Origin: an uncultured Bacteroidales bacterium
GTDB lineage: Bacteria > Bacteroidota > Bacteroidia > Bacteroidales > Paludibacteraceae
Assembly: GCA_944322025.1 (NCBI GenBank)
Contig: CALUOH010000061.1
Coordinates: forward strand, 1 to 64,000
Direction of reading: 5' to 3'
DNA length: 64,000 bases
Part shown: positions 43,771 to 51,701 of the stretch, in pieces
Layout: the number at the start of each line of letters is the position of its first letter
Position numbering within the stretch: the first letter of the stretch is position 1
Notes under the pieces: model-generated
What the model saw: the letters and a program-made list of their open reading frames with translations, nothing else
Database searches by the model: none
What the model was told of the DNA's origin: nothing
Made by a program: the position numbers and the translations under genes

Positions 43771-43812
43771 AAAAGGCGCGGCGGAGCACCAGTAAGAGGT
43801 GCTCCGCCGCGC
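43771..43812 (-). terminator. terminator after the acyl-CoA ligase gene
   Basis: A 15-bp perfect stem (GCGCGGCGGAGCACC and its complement, 7-base loop) followed on the minus strand by TTTTTG. Confidence 0.93.
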
Positions 43813-43835
43813 TGTCTTATACTCTATACGGCTGT

Positions 43836-45506
43836 TTATTTCAACAGATTGACATAGAGGAAGCGTTTGATGCTCTTTTTCGGGGTTTTCTCGAACTCCT
43901 TGGGGTAGAGCTGTATGGCAACGAGGTTCTCGTAGGAGGCCGTCATGGAGTTGAGGTTCTTGCGGTTCTCCTCCATCACCATCTCAAGTTCCTTGTGCGA
44001 GAGCTTGGCCTCGTCGACAGCGTCGTAGTCAGGCACGACGAAGCCCACGAGCTTGTGGTCGGAGTTCTCGAGGACGAGGCTCTCCATGACGAAGGGCATG
44101 TTGTTCAGCTTGGCCTCTATCCCCTCGGGGTAGATGTTCTGACCGGAAGGGCCGAGGAGCATGGTCTTGTTGCGGCCGCGTATGTAGAGAGTGCCGTCGT
44201 CGTCCATCATTCCCATGTCGCCGGTGTGCAGCCATCCGTCGTCGTCAAGTACGGCGCGTGTGGCCTCCTCGTTCTTGTAGTAGCCCATCATCACATGCTC
44301 GCCGCGCACGAGTATCTCGCCCACCTCGTCGTCGGGGTTCTTCCTGTCGATGCGGGCCTCCATTGCGGGCAGCACACGGCCTACGGAGGTAAGCTTGTAT
44401 TCGTTCCACGGGGTGTAGCTGATGAGCGGAGCGCACTCCGTCATGCCGTAGCCGACGGTGAAGCGGAAGCCTATCTTCTTGAAAAAGGCCTCGGCGTCGG
44501 GGTTCATCGGCGCGCCTCCTATTATCACCTGCGAGAACTCGCCGCCGAAGGCATCGGTCAGCTTGTTGCGCACGGCTGCTAGTATCGCACTGTCGATGAG
44601 GGGGACGCTGAGCGCCCAGCGCATGGAGCGTTTCTCCAGCATGGGCATTATCTGCTTGCGGTATATCTTCTCGATGATGAGGGGGACAGTGAATATGCAG
44701 GAGGGTCTGACCTCGGAAAAGGCCTTGAGCAGGACTTTCGGCGAGGGTATCTTGCCGAGATATGTGGTGTGAGAGCCGGCACAGAAGGAGGTGAGGAAGT
44801 CGAACGCGCAGCCATAAGCATGCGCCAGCGGGAGGAAGGCCAATGCGCGATTGCCGCACTCGAGGAGCTTCGTTCCTATGCCGAATGCGACATTGCCAGC
44901 CAGCGCATTGCCTGAGAGCATCACGCCCTTTGAGAAGCCGGTTGTGCCGGAGGTGTAGCTGATGCAGACAAGCTCCGTGTTGGGTATTGTCGGATACAGC
45001 ACGTCGGCAGCCGTGTAGCCGTTGGGGTAACGCTTAGCGAAGGCGTCGGGCAGTTCTTTGACTGCTTTTTGTATGTGTTCGCCGTCGTGCTGATGGAGGC
45101 AGCGGAAGTCGTTAAGAGAGAATATGGCACGCAGGTCGGGCACTTTCTCCTCTTCGATGTTCTCCCATATATTGTCGCTCACGAAGAGCAGCTTGGAATC
45201 CGAATGGTTCACGATGTGCTGCACGTCGTTCGGGTTGAAGTCCTGAAGTATCGGCACTATCACCGCACCGTATGTGACTGTGGCGATATAGACCATGCAC
45301 CAGCGTGCACCGTTTTTGCCTATGAGCGAGACCTTGTCACCCTTTTCAAGTCCAATCTGTTCAAAGAGCAGGTGGAGGCGGGCAATCTCCGTCCCGGCCT
45401 CGCCGAACGTGAAAGTCTGCTGCTCTATGTAGTCCGTGAACGCGGGCATGTCCCAATGCTCCTTGATACTGCTCTCGAAAAGGCGTATGAAATTCTCTTT
45501 AACCAT
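43836..45506 (-). CDS. AMP-dependent long-chain acyl-CoA synthetase-like ligase
   Basis: A 556-residue adenylate-forming enzyme that activates fatty acids with ATP and CoA. The P-loop SYTSGTTGFSKG is near 185, and GYGMTECAPLISY, GWLHTGDMG and RGRNKTMLLGPSGQNIYPE follow in order; the terminal lysine region KTPKKSIKRF is present. It resembles the FadD15/FAA1-type proteins of Bacteroidota. No signal peptide. It stands alone, with an exact terminator and a TAACTTCG-type promoter; several TGTGCA motifs lie upstream and may be regulator sites. Confidence 0.9.
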   Translation of the reverse strand: MVKENFIRLFESSIKEHWDMPAFTDYIEQQTFTFGEAGTEIARLHLLFEQIGLEKGDKVSLIGKNGARWCMVYIATVTYGAVIVPILQDFNPNDVQHIVNHSDSKLLFVSDNIWENIEEEKVPDLRAIFSLNDFRCLHQHDGEHIQKAVKELPDAFAKRYPNGYTAADVLYPTIPNTELVCISYTSGTTGFSKGVMLSGNALAGNVAFGIGTKLLECGNRALAFLPLAHAYGCAFDFLTSFCAGSHTTYLGKIPSPKVLLKAFSEVRPSCIFTVPLIIEKIYRKQIMPMLEKRSMRWALSVPLIDSAILAAVRNKLTDAFGGEFSQVIIGGAPMNPDAEAFFKKIGFRFTVGYGMTECAPLISYTPWNEYKLTSVGRVLPAMEARIDRKNPDDEVGEILVRGEHVMMGYYKNEEATRAVLDDDGWLHTGDMGMMDDDGTLYIRGRNKTMLLGPSGQNIYPEGIEAKLNNMPFVMESLVLENSDHKLVGFVVPDYDAVDEAKLSHKELEMVMEENRKNLNSMTASYENLVAIQLYPKEFEKTPKKSIKRFLYVNLLK

Positions 45507-45584
45507 AAGATAAATGTTGAATGTATTTGAACAATGCGCTCCCTATCGACGCGCCGACCGCGCCCGGGAGGCATATTTCGGCCG

Positions 45585-45617
45585 CGAAGTTACACATTTC
45601 CTGCCATAAGTGTGCAA
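45585..45617 (-). promoter_or_regulatory. promoter of the acyl-CoA ligase gene
   Basis: On the minus strand TAACTTCG (45592-45585) with TTG 22 bases upstream (45617-45615); the spacing is slightly long. Confidence 0.45.
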
Positions 45618-45795
45618 TTTCGGGAGGAGAATATGCACATTTTTATCTTAAGTGTGCACAGAATAGGCTGTATGTGCAACAAAGCGAGGGGGAAGGGAGC
45701 CCGGCATGTGAGCGAAACGGCATACGCGCAAACGGGGGCGCAGACAGAAGATGCACGGGCGGAAACGGGGGGATGTGGCGGACGGGGACAATAAA
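45618..45795. other. intergenic region with TGTGCA motifs
   Basis: No gene seen. AAGTGTGCA occurs at about 45607 and 45649, with ATATGCACA and TATGTGCAA between and after; the rest is purine-rich. Confidence 0.4.
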
Positions 45796-45828
45796 AAAGG
45801 AGACCCGGACGGTATCCGAGTCTCCTTT
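45796..45828 (-). terminator. terminator after tRNA-Arg
   Basis: AAAGGAGAC pairs with GTCTCCTTT with inner CGG/CCG, followed by a T-run on the minus strand. Confidence 0.88.
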
Positions 45829-45829
45829 G

Positions 45830-45903
45830 TGATCCCAACAGGATTCAAACCTGTAACCTTCGCATCCGTAGTGCGATGCTCTATTCAGTTAAGCTATGGG
45901 ACC
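45830..45903 (-). tRNA. tRNA-Arg (anticodon ACG)
   Basis: A 74-base cloverleaf is readable on the minus strand. The acceptor stem pairs GGTCCCA with TGGGATC, the discriminator is A and CCA is not encoded. The anticodon stem TCGCA/TGCGA holds the loop CTACGGA, so the anticodon is ACG (read as ICG for CGU/CGC/CGA). The T arm is ACAGG-TTTGAAT-CCTGT. It has its own promoter and terminator. Confidence 0.95.
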
Positions 45904-45927
45904 GTGGCAATCTCTCAATTGCGGATG

Positions 45928-45959
45928 CAAAGGTAGGCATTTTTTCCATATTGGGCAAA
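45928..45959 (-). promoter_or_regulatory. promoter of tRNA-Arg
   Basis: On the minus strand TTTG (45959-45956) and TACCTTTG (45935-45928), 20 bases apart. Confidence 0.75.
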
Positions 45960-46127
45960 CAATCTTACGCTTTTTTGCTCCAGTTTCTCTTCACTTTTCC
46001 GCAAACCATTAAAAAACAAGTATATAGAGACGAGTTTTTATATTTACTTCACACTCAGAGAGCGCGAAATGACCCTACGGAGGAAAAATAATCGGGAGAA
46101 ACAAGCCGGCCGTACCAATAAATTGCG

Positions 46128-46135
46128 TACCTTTG
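46128..46135 (+). promoter_or_regulatory. -7 box before the SIMPL-domain gene
   Basis: TACCTTTG, 29 bases before the ATG at 46165; no clear -33 box. Confidence 0.55.
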
Positions 46136-46164
46136 TCCGTAGTAACCAAAAACAGATTCATCAT

Positions 46165-46866
46165 ATGAAAAACAAAGTATTGGAAGCCTCAATATTGGCA
46201 ATAGGCATCATCATCTTCGGGCTGATACTGCGCTCGAGTCTGCTCGACATGACCTCGGTAAAACGCACAGTCACAGTGAAGGGTTTCTCCGAACGGCTCG
46301 TGCCAGCCGACAAGGTCATATGGCCGCTGGCCTACACATTACAAGGCAATGACCTCGTCTACCTCTACGATAATGTCCAAAAGGTAAACTCCTACATCAT
46401 CGGATTTCTGAAAGAGAACGGCGTGACGGACAGCGAAATAAACGTCGCTCCGCCATCAGCTGACGACAATGAAGCCAACAGCTACTCTGATAACAAGCCG
46501 CTGTACAAATATGACATGACGTCAGTCATAACAGTCACGTCATCAAACGTAGATACCATACGCTCACTCATCCTCCGCCAACCGGAGCTCTTTAAGGCGG
46601 GCATATTCCTTCACCAGAACGACTACCTCTATTCCATCGAGTATGAATTTACCAAGCTGAACGAAATCAAGCCGCAGATGATACAGGAGGCTACAATCGA
46701 CGCACGCAACGCAGCCGAGAAATTCGCACAGGACTCCAACAGCAAACTCGGCAAAATCAAGTACGCACGGCAGGGGCAATTCTCCATTGAGAACCGCGAC
46801 TACAACACACAGCACATTAAACTCGTGCGCGTGGTAACCACCATAGACTACAACCTGAAAGACTGA
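46165..46866 (+). CDS. SIMPL-domain (DUF541) protein
   Basis: A 233-residue protein with one N-terminal membrane anchor (EASILAIGIIIFGLILRSSL) and a periplasmic SIMPL domain. VTVKGFSERLVPADKVIWPL marks the beginning of the domain and LDARNAAEKFA-like DARNAAEKFAQDSNSKLGKI its late helix. The ATG at 46165 is chosen because a -7 box lies 30 bases upstream, inside the longer open frame. Family members form oligomers at the envelope, with an unsettled role. Codons are C-rich. Confidence 0.88.
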   Translation: MKNKVLEASILAIGIIIFGLILRSSLLDMTSVKRTVTVKGFSERLVPADKVIWPLAYTLQGNDLVYLYDNVQKVNSYIIGFLKENGVTDSEINVAPPSADDNEANSYSDNKPLYKYDMTSVITVTSSNVDTIRSLILRQPELFKAGIFLHQNDYLYSIEYEFTKLNEIKPQMIQEATIDARNAAEKFAQDSNSKLGKIKYARQGQFSIENRDYNTQHIKLVRVVTTIDYNLKD

Positions 46867-46938
46867 CCGCGCCGTAAAGCGCAATCTGACAACAGGGCAT
46901 CATTAACAGCGCATTGGCAAGCAGGAGCTTTGTTCCCG

Positions 46939-46970
46939 TTTGTCAATGCGTGTGATTTTGCGTACCTTTG
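46939..46970 (+). promoter_or_regulatory. promoter of typA
   Basis: TTTG at 46939-46942 and TACCTTTG at 46963-46970, 20 bases apart. Confidence 0.72.
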
Positions 46971-47054
46971 TACCTGAAGACACAAGACAGGACGGGATTG
47001 GCATAACGACATGACCGCCAAATCCTTAGAGACATAAATACATTATTCGACTAC

Positions 47055-48854
47055 ATGCAGAAAATCAGAAACATCGCGATAATCGCGCACGTTGACCACG
47101 GCAAGACCACCCTTGTGGACAAGATGCTACTCGCCGGACAACTTTTCAGAGAAAACCAGCAGACAGGCGAACTGATGCTGGACAACAACGACCTCGAACG
47201 CGAGAGGGGCATCACGATACTCTCCAAGAACGTATCGATAACATACAAGGATACAAAGATAAACATCATAGACACGCCGGGGCACGCCGACTTCGGCGGT
47301 GAGGTGGAGCGCGTGCTGAACATGGCGGACGGCTGCCTGCTGCTCGTCGACGCGTTTGAAGGGCCGATGCCGCAGACACGTTTCGTGCTACAGAAGGCTC
47401 TCCAGATGGGTCTGAAACCTATTGTGGTGATAAACAAAGTGGACAAGCCGAACTGCCATCCGGACGAGGTGCAGGAGGCTGTGTTCGACCTGATGTTCAA
47501 CCTCGACGCTACGGAAGAGCAGCTCGATTTCCCCACTATCTACGGCTCAGCCAAGCAGAACTGGATGTCCACGGACTGGCGCAACAAGACGGAGGACATC
47601 ACGCCGCTGCTTGACGCTATAATAGAATACATCCCAGAGCCGCCCATGATAGAGGGGCCGCTACAGATGCTCATCACATCGCTGGACTACTCGTCATACG
47701 TGGGACGCATAGCCGTAGGCCGCGTACACCGCGGCACTGTGCGCGAAAATCAGGAAATCGCCCTCGTCAAGAGGGACGGGACAATCACGAAGTCACGCAT
47801 CAAGTCGCTCAACACATTCACCGGACTCGGGCGCACCCCTGTGAGCGAGGTATCGTCGGGCGACATCTGCGCCATTGTCGGCATAGAGAATTTCGACATA
47901 GGCGACTCGATATGCGACGTGGAGTCGCCGGAACCGCTCACGCCGATAGCGGTGGACGAACCCACTATGAGCATGTCGTTCACGAACAACGATTCGCCGT
48001 TCTTCGGACGCGACGGCAAATATGTGACCTCACGCCATCTGCATGACCGCCTCATGCGCGAACTCGACAAGAACCTCGCCCTCCGCGTGGAGAAAGCACC
48101 GAACGCCGACGTGTGGACAGTCTCCGGGCGCGGGGTACTGCACCTCTCGGTCCTGATAGAGACCATGCGCCGCGAGGGCTATGAGCTACAAGTGGGTCAG
48201 CCGCAGGTCATTACAAAAGAGATAGACGGAGTGCTGTGCGAACCGATAGAGGAGCTGACAGTCAACCTGCCGGAGGAGTGCGCAAGCAAGATAATAGATA
48301 TGGTGACACGACGCAAGGGAGAGCTACGAAGCATGGTGACACAGAAAGACCGCATACATCTGGAGTTCGCCATCCCGTCACGCGGCATCATCGGCCTGCG
48401 CAACAATGTGCTGACAGCATCGGCGGGAGAGGCCATCATGGCGCACCGATTCCTCGACTATGAGCCGTGGAAAGGCGAAATCGAGCGGCGGACAAACGGC
48501 TCCATCATCGCGATGGAGTCCGGCACGGCATACGCCTACTCGATAGACAAACTCCAAGACCGTGGGCGTTTCTTCATATTCCCACAGGAGGAGGTCTACG
48601 CCGGACAGGTGGTCGGCGAACACTGCAAGGAGGGAGACCTCGTGGTGAACGTCACCAAGTCAAAGAAACTCACCAATATGCGCGCATCGGGTTCTGACGA
48701 AAAGGTCAAGCTGATACCGCCGGTGGTGATGAGCCTCGAGGAGACACTCGAATACATCAAGGCGGACGAGTATGCGGAGATAACGCCACGCCACATACGC
48801 ATACGCAAAATAATACTCGACGAGAACGAGCGCAAACGTGCATCGCGCGGATGA
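47055..48854 (+). CDS. typA: ribosome-associated GTPase TypA/BipA
   Basis: A 599-residue translational GTPase related to EF-G that helps ribosome assembly and growth under stress. The G1 motif AHVDHGKT is at 11-18, RGITI is the switch I segment, DTPGHADFG is G3 and NKVDK is G4. The TypA-specific C-terminal domain ([20 protein letters not shown]) is present. Length is normal and the gene stands alone. Confidence 0.96.
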   Translation: MQKIRNIAIIAHVDHGKTTLVDKMLLAGQLFRENQQTGELMLDNNDLERERGITILSKNVSITYKDTKINIIDTPGHADFGGEVERVLNMADGCLLLVDAFEGPMPQTRFVLQKALQMGLKPIVVINKVDKPNCHPDEVQEAVFDLMFNLDATEEQLDFPTIYGSAKQNWMSTDWRNKTEDITPLLDAIIEYIPEPPMIEGPLQMLITSLDYSSYVGRIAVGRVHRGTVRENQEIALVKRDGTITKSRIKSLNTFTGLGRTPVSEVSSGDICAIVGIENFDIGDSICDVESPEPLTPIAVDEPTMSMSFTNNDSPFFGRDGKYVTSRHLHDRLMRELDKNLALRVEKAPNADVWTVSGRGVLHLSVLIETMRREGYELQVGQPQVITKEIDGVLCEPIEELTVNLPEECASKIIDMVTRRKGELRSMVTQKDRIHLEFAIPSRGIIGLRNNVLTASAGEAIMAHRFLDYEPWKGEIERRTNGSIIAMESGTAYAYSIDKLQDRGRFFIFPQEEVYAGQVVGEHCKEGDLVVNVTKSKKLTNMRASGSDEKVKLIPPVVMSLEETLEYIKADEYAEITPRHIRIRKIILDENERKRASRG

Positions 48855-48917
48855 TTGGCAGTAGCCGGACGAGTTGTTAAATAAATGCAAACAGGACAAT
48901 ATTGCGTAAACAGCACT

Positions 48918-48948
48918 TTTGCGTGTGCGCTTTTTTTGCTTACTTTGC
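48918..48948 (+). promoter_or_regulatory. promoter of the 56-residue membrane protein gene
   Basis: TTTG at 48918-48921 and TACTTTGC at 48941-48948, 19 bases apart; the -7 box is one base short of consensus. Confidence 0.5.
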
Positions 48949-48983
48949 ATGAGGAAAACAAGAACAATCAAACATATCTGATC

Positions 48984-49154
48984 ATGAAAGAATTTGTAAA
49001 GTACTTAGGGGTAGTATTGGTACTCGCAGGAGTAGTGATACTGATAGTGCACAGTCAGACGTTAGGAGCCAGCAATTCATATCTCGTAGCAGGCATGTGT
49101 TGCGTGACTATCGGTACCGTAGCACACATAATCATCAACAAGTTTGTGATCTGA
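48984..49154 (+). CDS. small two-helix membrane protein
   Basis: A 56-residue protein, MKEFVKYLGVVLVLAGVVIL then two hydrophobic helices separated by HSQTLGASNSYL. The ATG at 48984 is chosen because the promoter ends 35 bases upstream and the in-frame upstream codons overlap it. It has its own terminator. Such short proteins are common in Bacteroidota, with no known role. Confidence 0.78.
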   Translation: MKEFVKYLGVVLVLAGVVILIVHSQTLGASNSYLVAGMCCVTIGTVAHIIINKFVI

Positions 49155-49222
49155 CAAAGAAGAGACATTAAGATTACGGTGCGTGTATCCCATGCACCAT
49201 AGAGTCAAGCATTAAAACAGGA

Positions 49223-49255
49223 GACGGTGGCACGACAAGTGCTACACCGTCTTTT
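49223..49255 (+). terminator. terminator after the small membrane protein gene
   Basis: GACGGTG pairs with CACCGTC, extended by GCAC/GTGC across a small bulge, followed by TTTT. Confidence 0.82.
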
Positions 49256-49311
49256 GTTTATGATATCAGCGTAGGAACACGGGTGCAGAACGCGTTTCTC
49301 ATCTTTTTTCG

Positions 49312-49319
49312 TAACTTTG
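49312..49319 (+). promoter_or_regulatory. -7 box of the parE promoter
   Basis: TAACTTTG, 58 bases before the ATG; the -33 box is not clear. Confidence 0.5.
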
Positions 49320-49376
49320 CATCATAGGACAAGCATCGGCTTCCTGACGGCATAAACACTTTACACTCAAGACTAT

Positions 49377-51260
49377 ATGGCAGAAGACTCTCTTATAACG
49401 GCATCAACGGAATATTCGGACGACAACATCGTCACCCTTGAAGGACTGGAGCATGTGCGCCGCCGCGCCGGCATGTACATAGGTAAACTGGGCGACGGCA
49501 GCTCCGCCGACGACGGCATATATGTACTCACGAAAGAGGTGATAGACAACTCGATAGACGAGTTCCGCATGAAGTTCGGCAACCTTATCGAGATACATCT
49601 CTCAGAACGCACAATGTCCGTGCGCGACTACGGCCGCGGCATCCCGCAGGGAAAGATGATAGACGCGGTCTCGAAGATGAACACCGGCGGAAAATACGAT
49701 GACAAGGCATTCAAGAAATCCGTCGGGCTGAACGGTGTCGGCACTAAGGCGGTCAACGCATTGTCGTCACGCTTCATCGTGATGTCGTTCCGCGACGGCA
49801 TGGTGAAACGCGCTGACTTTGAGCGCGGCAAACTAGTAAAAGAGTATGACCTCGAACCGACCAAGGAGAAGAACGGCACGTTCATCGAATTCACTCCCGA
49901 CTGTGAGCCGCAGCACCCTCAGGAAAAGCTGTTCGACCCGAACTACGCGTTCCGCGAAGAGTTCATCGAATCCATGCTGCGCAATTACAGCTACCTCAAT
50001 CCGGGGCTGACCATCAATTTTAACGGCAAAAAATTCGTCTCGAAAAACGGGCTGCTCGACCTGCTCAATGAGAACAACACGGCCGAATGCCTTTACCCAA
50101 TAGTCCACCTGAAAGCGGACGACATAGAGATAGCATTCACTCACACAAACCAATACGGAGAGGACTACTACTCATTCGTCAACGGGCAGCACACCATACA
50201 GGGGGGCACACACCAGTCGGCATTCCGCGAAGCGTTCGGGCGCACGATAAAGGAGTTCTACAACAAGAACGGGATGGAACTCTCCGACATACGCAACGGT
50301 TTTGTAGGGGCGATATCAGTCTCGGTGCAAGACCCGGTGTTCGAGTCGCCGACCAAAATAAAGCTCGGCTCAAAGGACATGGCACCCGGCGGCCCTTCAG
50401 TGGCCAAATTCATAGGCGACTTCGTAAAAAAGGAGGTAGACAACTACCTGCACAAGAACCCGGAAACGGCAGACATTCTGCTGAAGAAAATACAGGAGTC
50501 GGAGAGCGAGCGCAAGGCGGTAGCCGGAGTCGCGAAACAGATTAAGGAACGTACCAAGAAGACCGCATTGCACAACACCAAACTGCGCGACTGCCGCATA
50601 CACTACAACGACGCGCGCGGCGACCGCAAGGCGGAGAGCAGCATCTTCATCACAGAGGGAGACTCAGCGTCCGGCTCTATCACCAAGGTGCGCGATGTGG
50701 CGACACAGGCCGTATTCCCGCTCCGCGGCAAGGTAAAGAACAGCTATAAGAAACCTGACCAAGTATACACCAATGAAGAACTCGCGCACCTACAGGTAGC
50801 ACTGAATATAGTCGACGGCTTAGAAGGGTTACGTTACAATAAGGTTATAATCGCCACCGATGCCGATGTTGACGGCAAGCACATACGCCTGCTGCTCATG
50901 ACATTCTTCCTCAAATTCTATCCCGAACTGGTACAGCGAGGACATGTCTACATACTACAGACACCGCTCTTCCGCGTACGCAACAAGAAAGAGACACGCT
51001 ATTGCTATACTGAGGCTGAGCGTCTGGATGCGCTCGCATCGCTCGGCGCAAATCCTGAGATAACGCGCTTCAAGGGTCTCGGGGAGATTTCGCCCGACGA
51101 GTTCAAACGCTTCATAGGGTCAGATATGCGCCTCGACCAAGTGACTCTGCGCAAGGAAGACACCGTACCCGAACTGCTCTCGTTCTACATGGGCGACAAC
51201 ACCTCGGAACGCAAGAACTTCATCGTGGACAACCTCGTAATCGACGAAGACGAACCGTAA
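49377..51260 (+). CDS. parE: DNA topoisomerase IV subunit B (ParE/GyrB family)
   Basis: A 627-residue ATPase subunit, partner of the subunit A encoded at 3909-6638. The GHKL ATP site appears as EVIDNSIDEF (N box), DYGRGIPQG and GLNGVGTKAVNALSS. The TOPRIM domain carries ITEGDSASGS and ATDADVDGKHIR. Length and short insert-free form fit the Bacteroidota topoisomerase IV B type. The two subunit genes lie about 43 kb apart, on opposite strands. A small membrane-protein gene follows by 29 bases. Confidence 0.93.
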   Translation: MAEDSLITASTEYSDDNIVTLEGLEHVRRRAGMYIGKLGDGSSADDGIYVLTKEVIDNSIDEFRMKFGNLIEIHLSERTMSVRDYGRGIPQGKMIDAVSKMNTGGKYDDKAFKKSVGLNGVGTKAVNALSSRFIVMSFRDGMVKRADFERGKLVKEYDLEPTKEKNGTFIEFTPDCEPQHPQEKLFDPNYAFREEFIESMLRNYSYLNPGLTINFNGKKFVSKNGLLDLLNENNTAECLYPIVHLKADDIEIAFTHTNQYGEDYYSFVNGQHTIQGGTHQSAFREAFGRTIKEFYNKNGMELSDIRNGFVGAISVSVQDPVFESPTKIKLGSKDMAPGGPSVAKFIGDFVKKEVDNYLHKNPETADILLKKIQESESERKAVAGVAKQIKERTKKTALHNTKLRDCRIHYNDARGDRKAESSIFITEGDSASGSITKVRDVATQAVFPLRGKVKNSYKKPDQVYTNEELAHLQVALNIVDGLEGLRYNKVIIATDADVDGKHIRLLLMTFFLKFYPELVQRGHVYILQTPLFRVRNKKETRYCYTEAERLDALASLGANPEITRFKGLGEISPDEFKRFIGSDMRLDQVTLRKEDTVPELLSFYMGDNTSERKNFIVDNLVIDEDEP

Positions 51261-51289
51261 ACCAATGTACACCAATCGGAGACACAGCC

Positions 51290-51574
51290 ATGCAAATCAT
51301 TGACATCATCATACTTACAATCATCATAGCGGTCTACATCCTCGCATTCCGCTGGGACAAGTTCGGACGCTATGTCTACCGGCACGACTTTGTGCGCGGC
51401 ATCATCATCGGCTTCAGCGTAGCCATACTCTACACAGTGTCCAACTCCCTATTCAGCGGCCTGTGGCACGTGAAATACGGTTCCGTAATAAGCTGGGCTA
51501 TAGCCATTATCGTACCGACCATCATGAATGTATGGATGAAAAAGCACCTCTCGGAGAAAGAGACTGAAGAGTGA
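51290..51574 (+). CDS. small membrane protein of unknown function
   Basis: A 94-residue protein with three hydrophobic helices (DIIILTIIIAVYILAF, IIIGFSVAILYTVSNSLFSG, VISWAIAIIVPTIMNVWM) and a charged tail. It sits 29 bases after parE, so it is probably on the same message, and it ends before a terminator. No family is recognised. Confidence 0.72.
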   Translation: MQIIDIIILTIIIAVYILAFRWDKFGRYVYRHDFVRGIIIGFSVAILYTVSNSLFSGLWHVKYGSVISWAIAIIVPTIMNVWMKKHLSEKETEE

Positions 51575-51600
51575 GCGAGAAAACAATATCAAAGAGAGAC

Positions 51601-51628
51601 GCCGTCCGGTTCCGGGCGGCATTTTTTT
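51601..51628 (+). terminator. terminator after the parE unit
   Basis: GCCGTCCGG pairs with CCGGGCGGC (one G-U pair, tiny loop), followed by seven T. Confidence 0.82.
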
Positions 51629-51636
51629 GTACTAAC

Positions 51637-51680
51637 AATAGAAGAGCTGCCGAACTATCAAGTCCAGCAGCTCTTCTATT
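51637..51680 (-). terminator. terminator after the large adhesin gene
   Basis: A 14-bp perfect stem (AATAGAAGAGCTGC and its complement, 16-base loop), 22 bases past the adhesin stop. It faces the preceding plus-strand terminator. Confidence 0.85.
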
Positions 51681-51701
51681 TCAAACTGTAAATAAAGAGT
51701 G

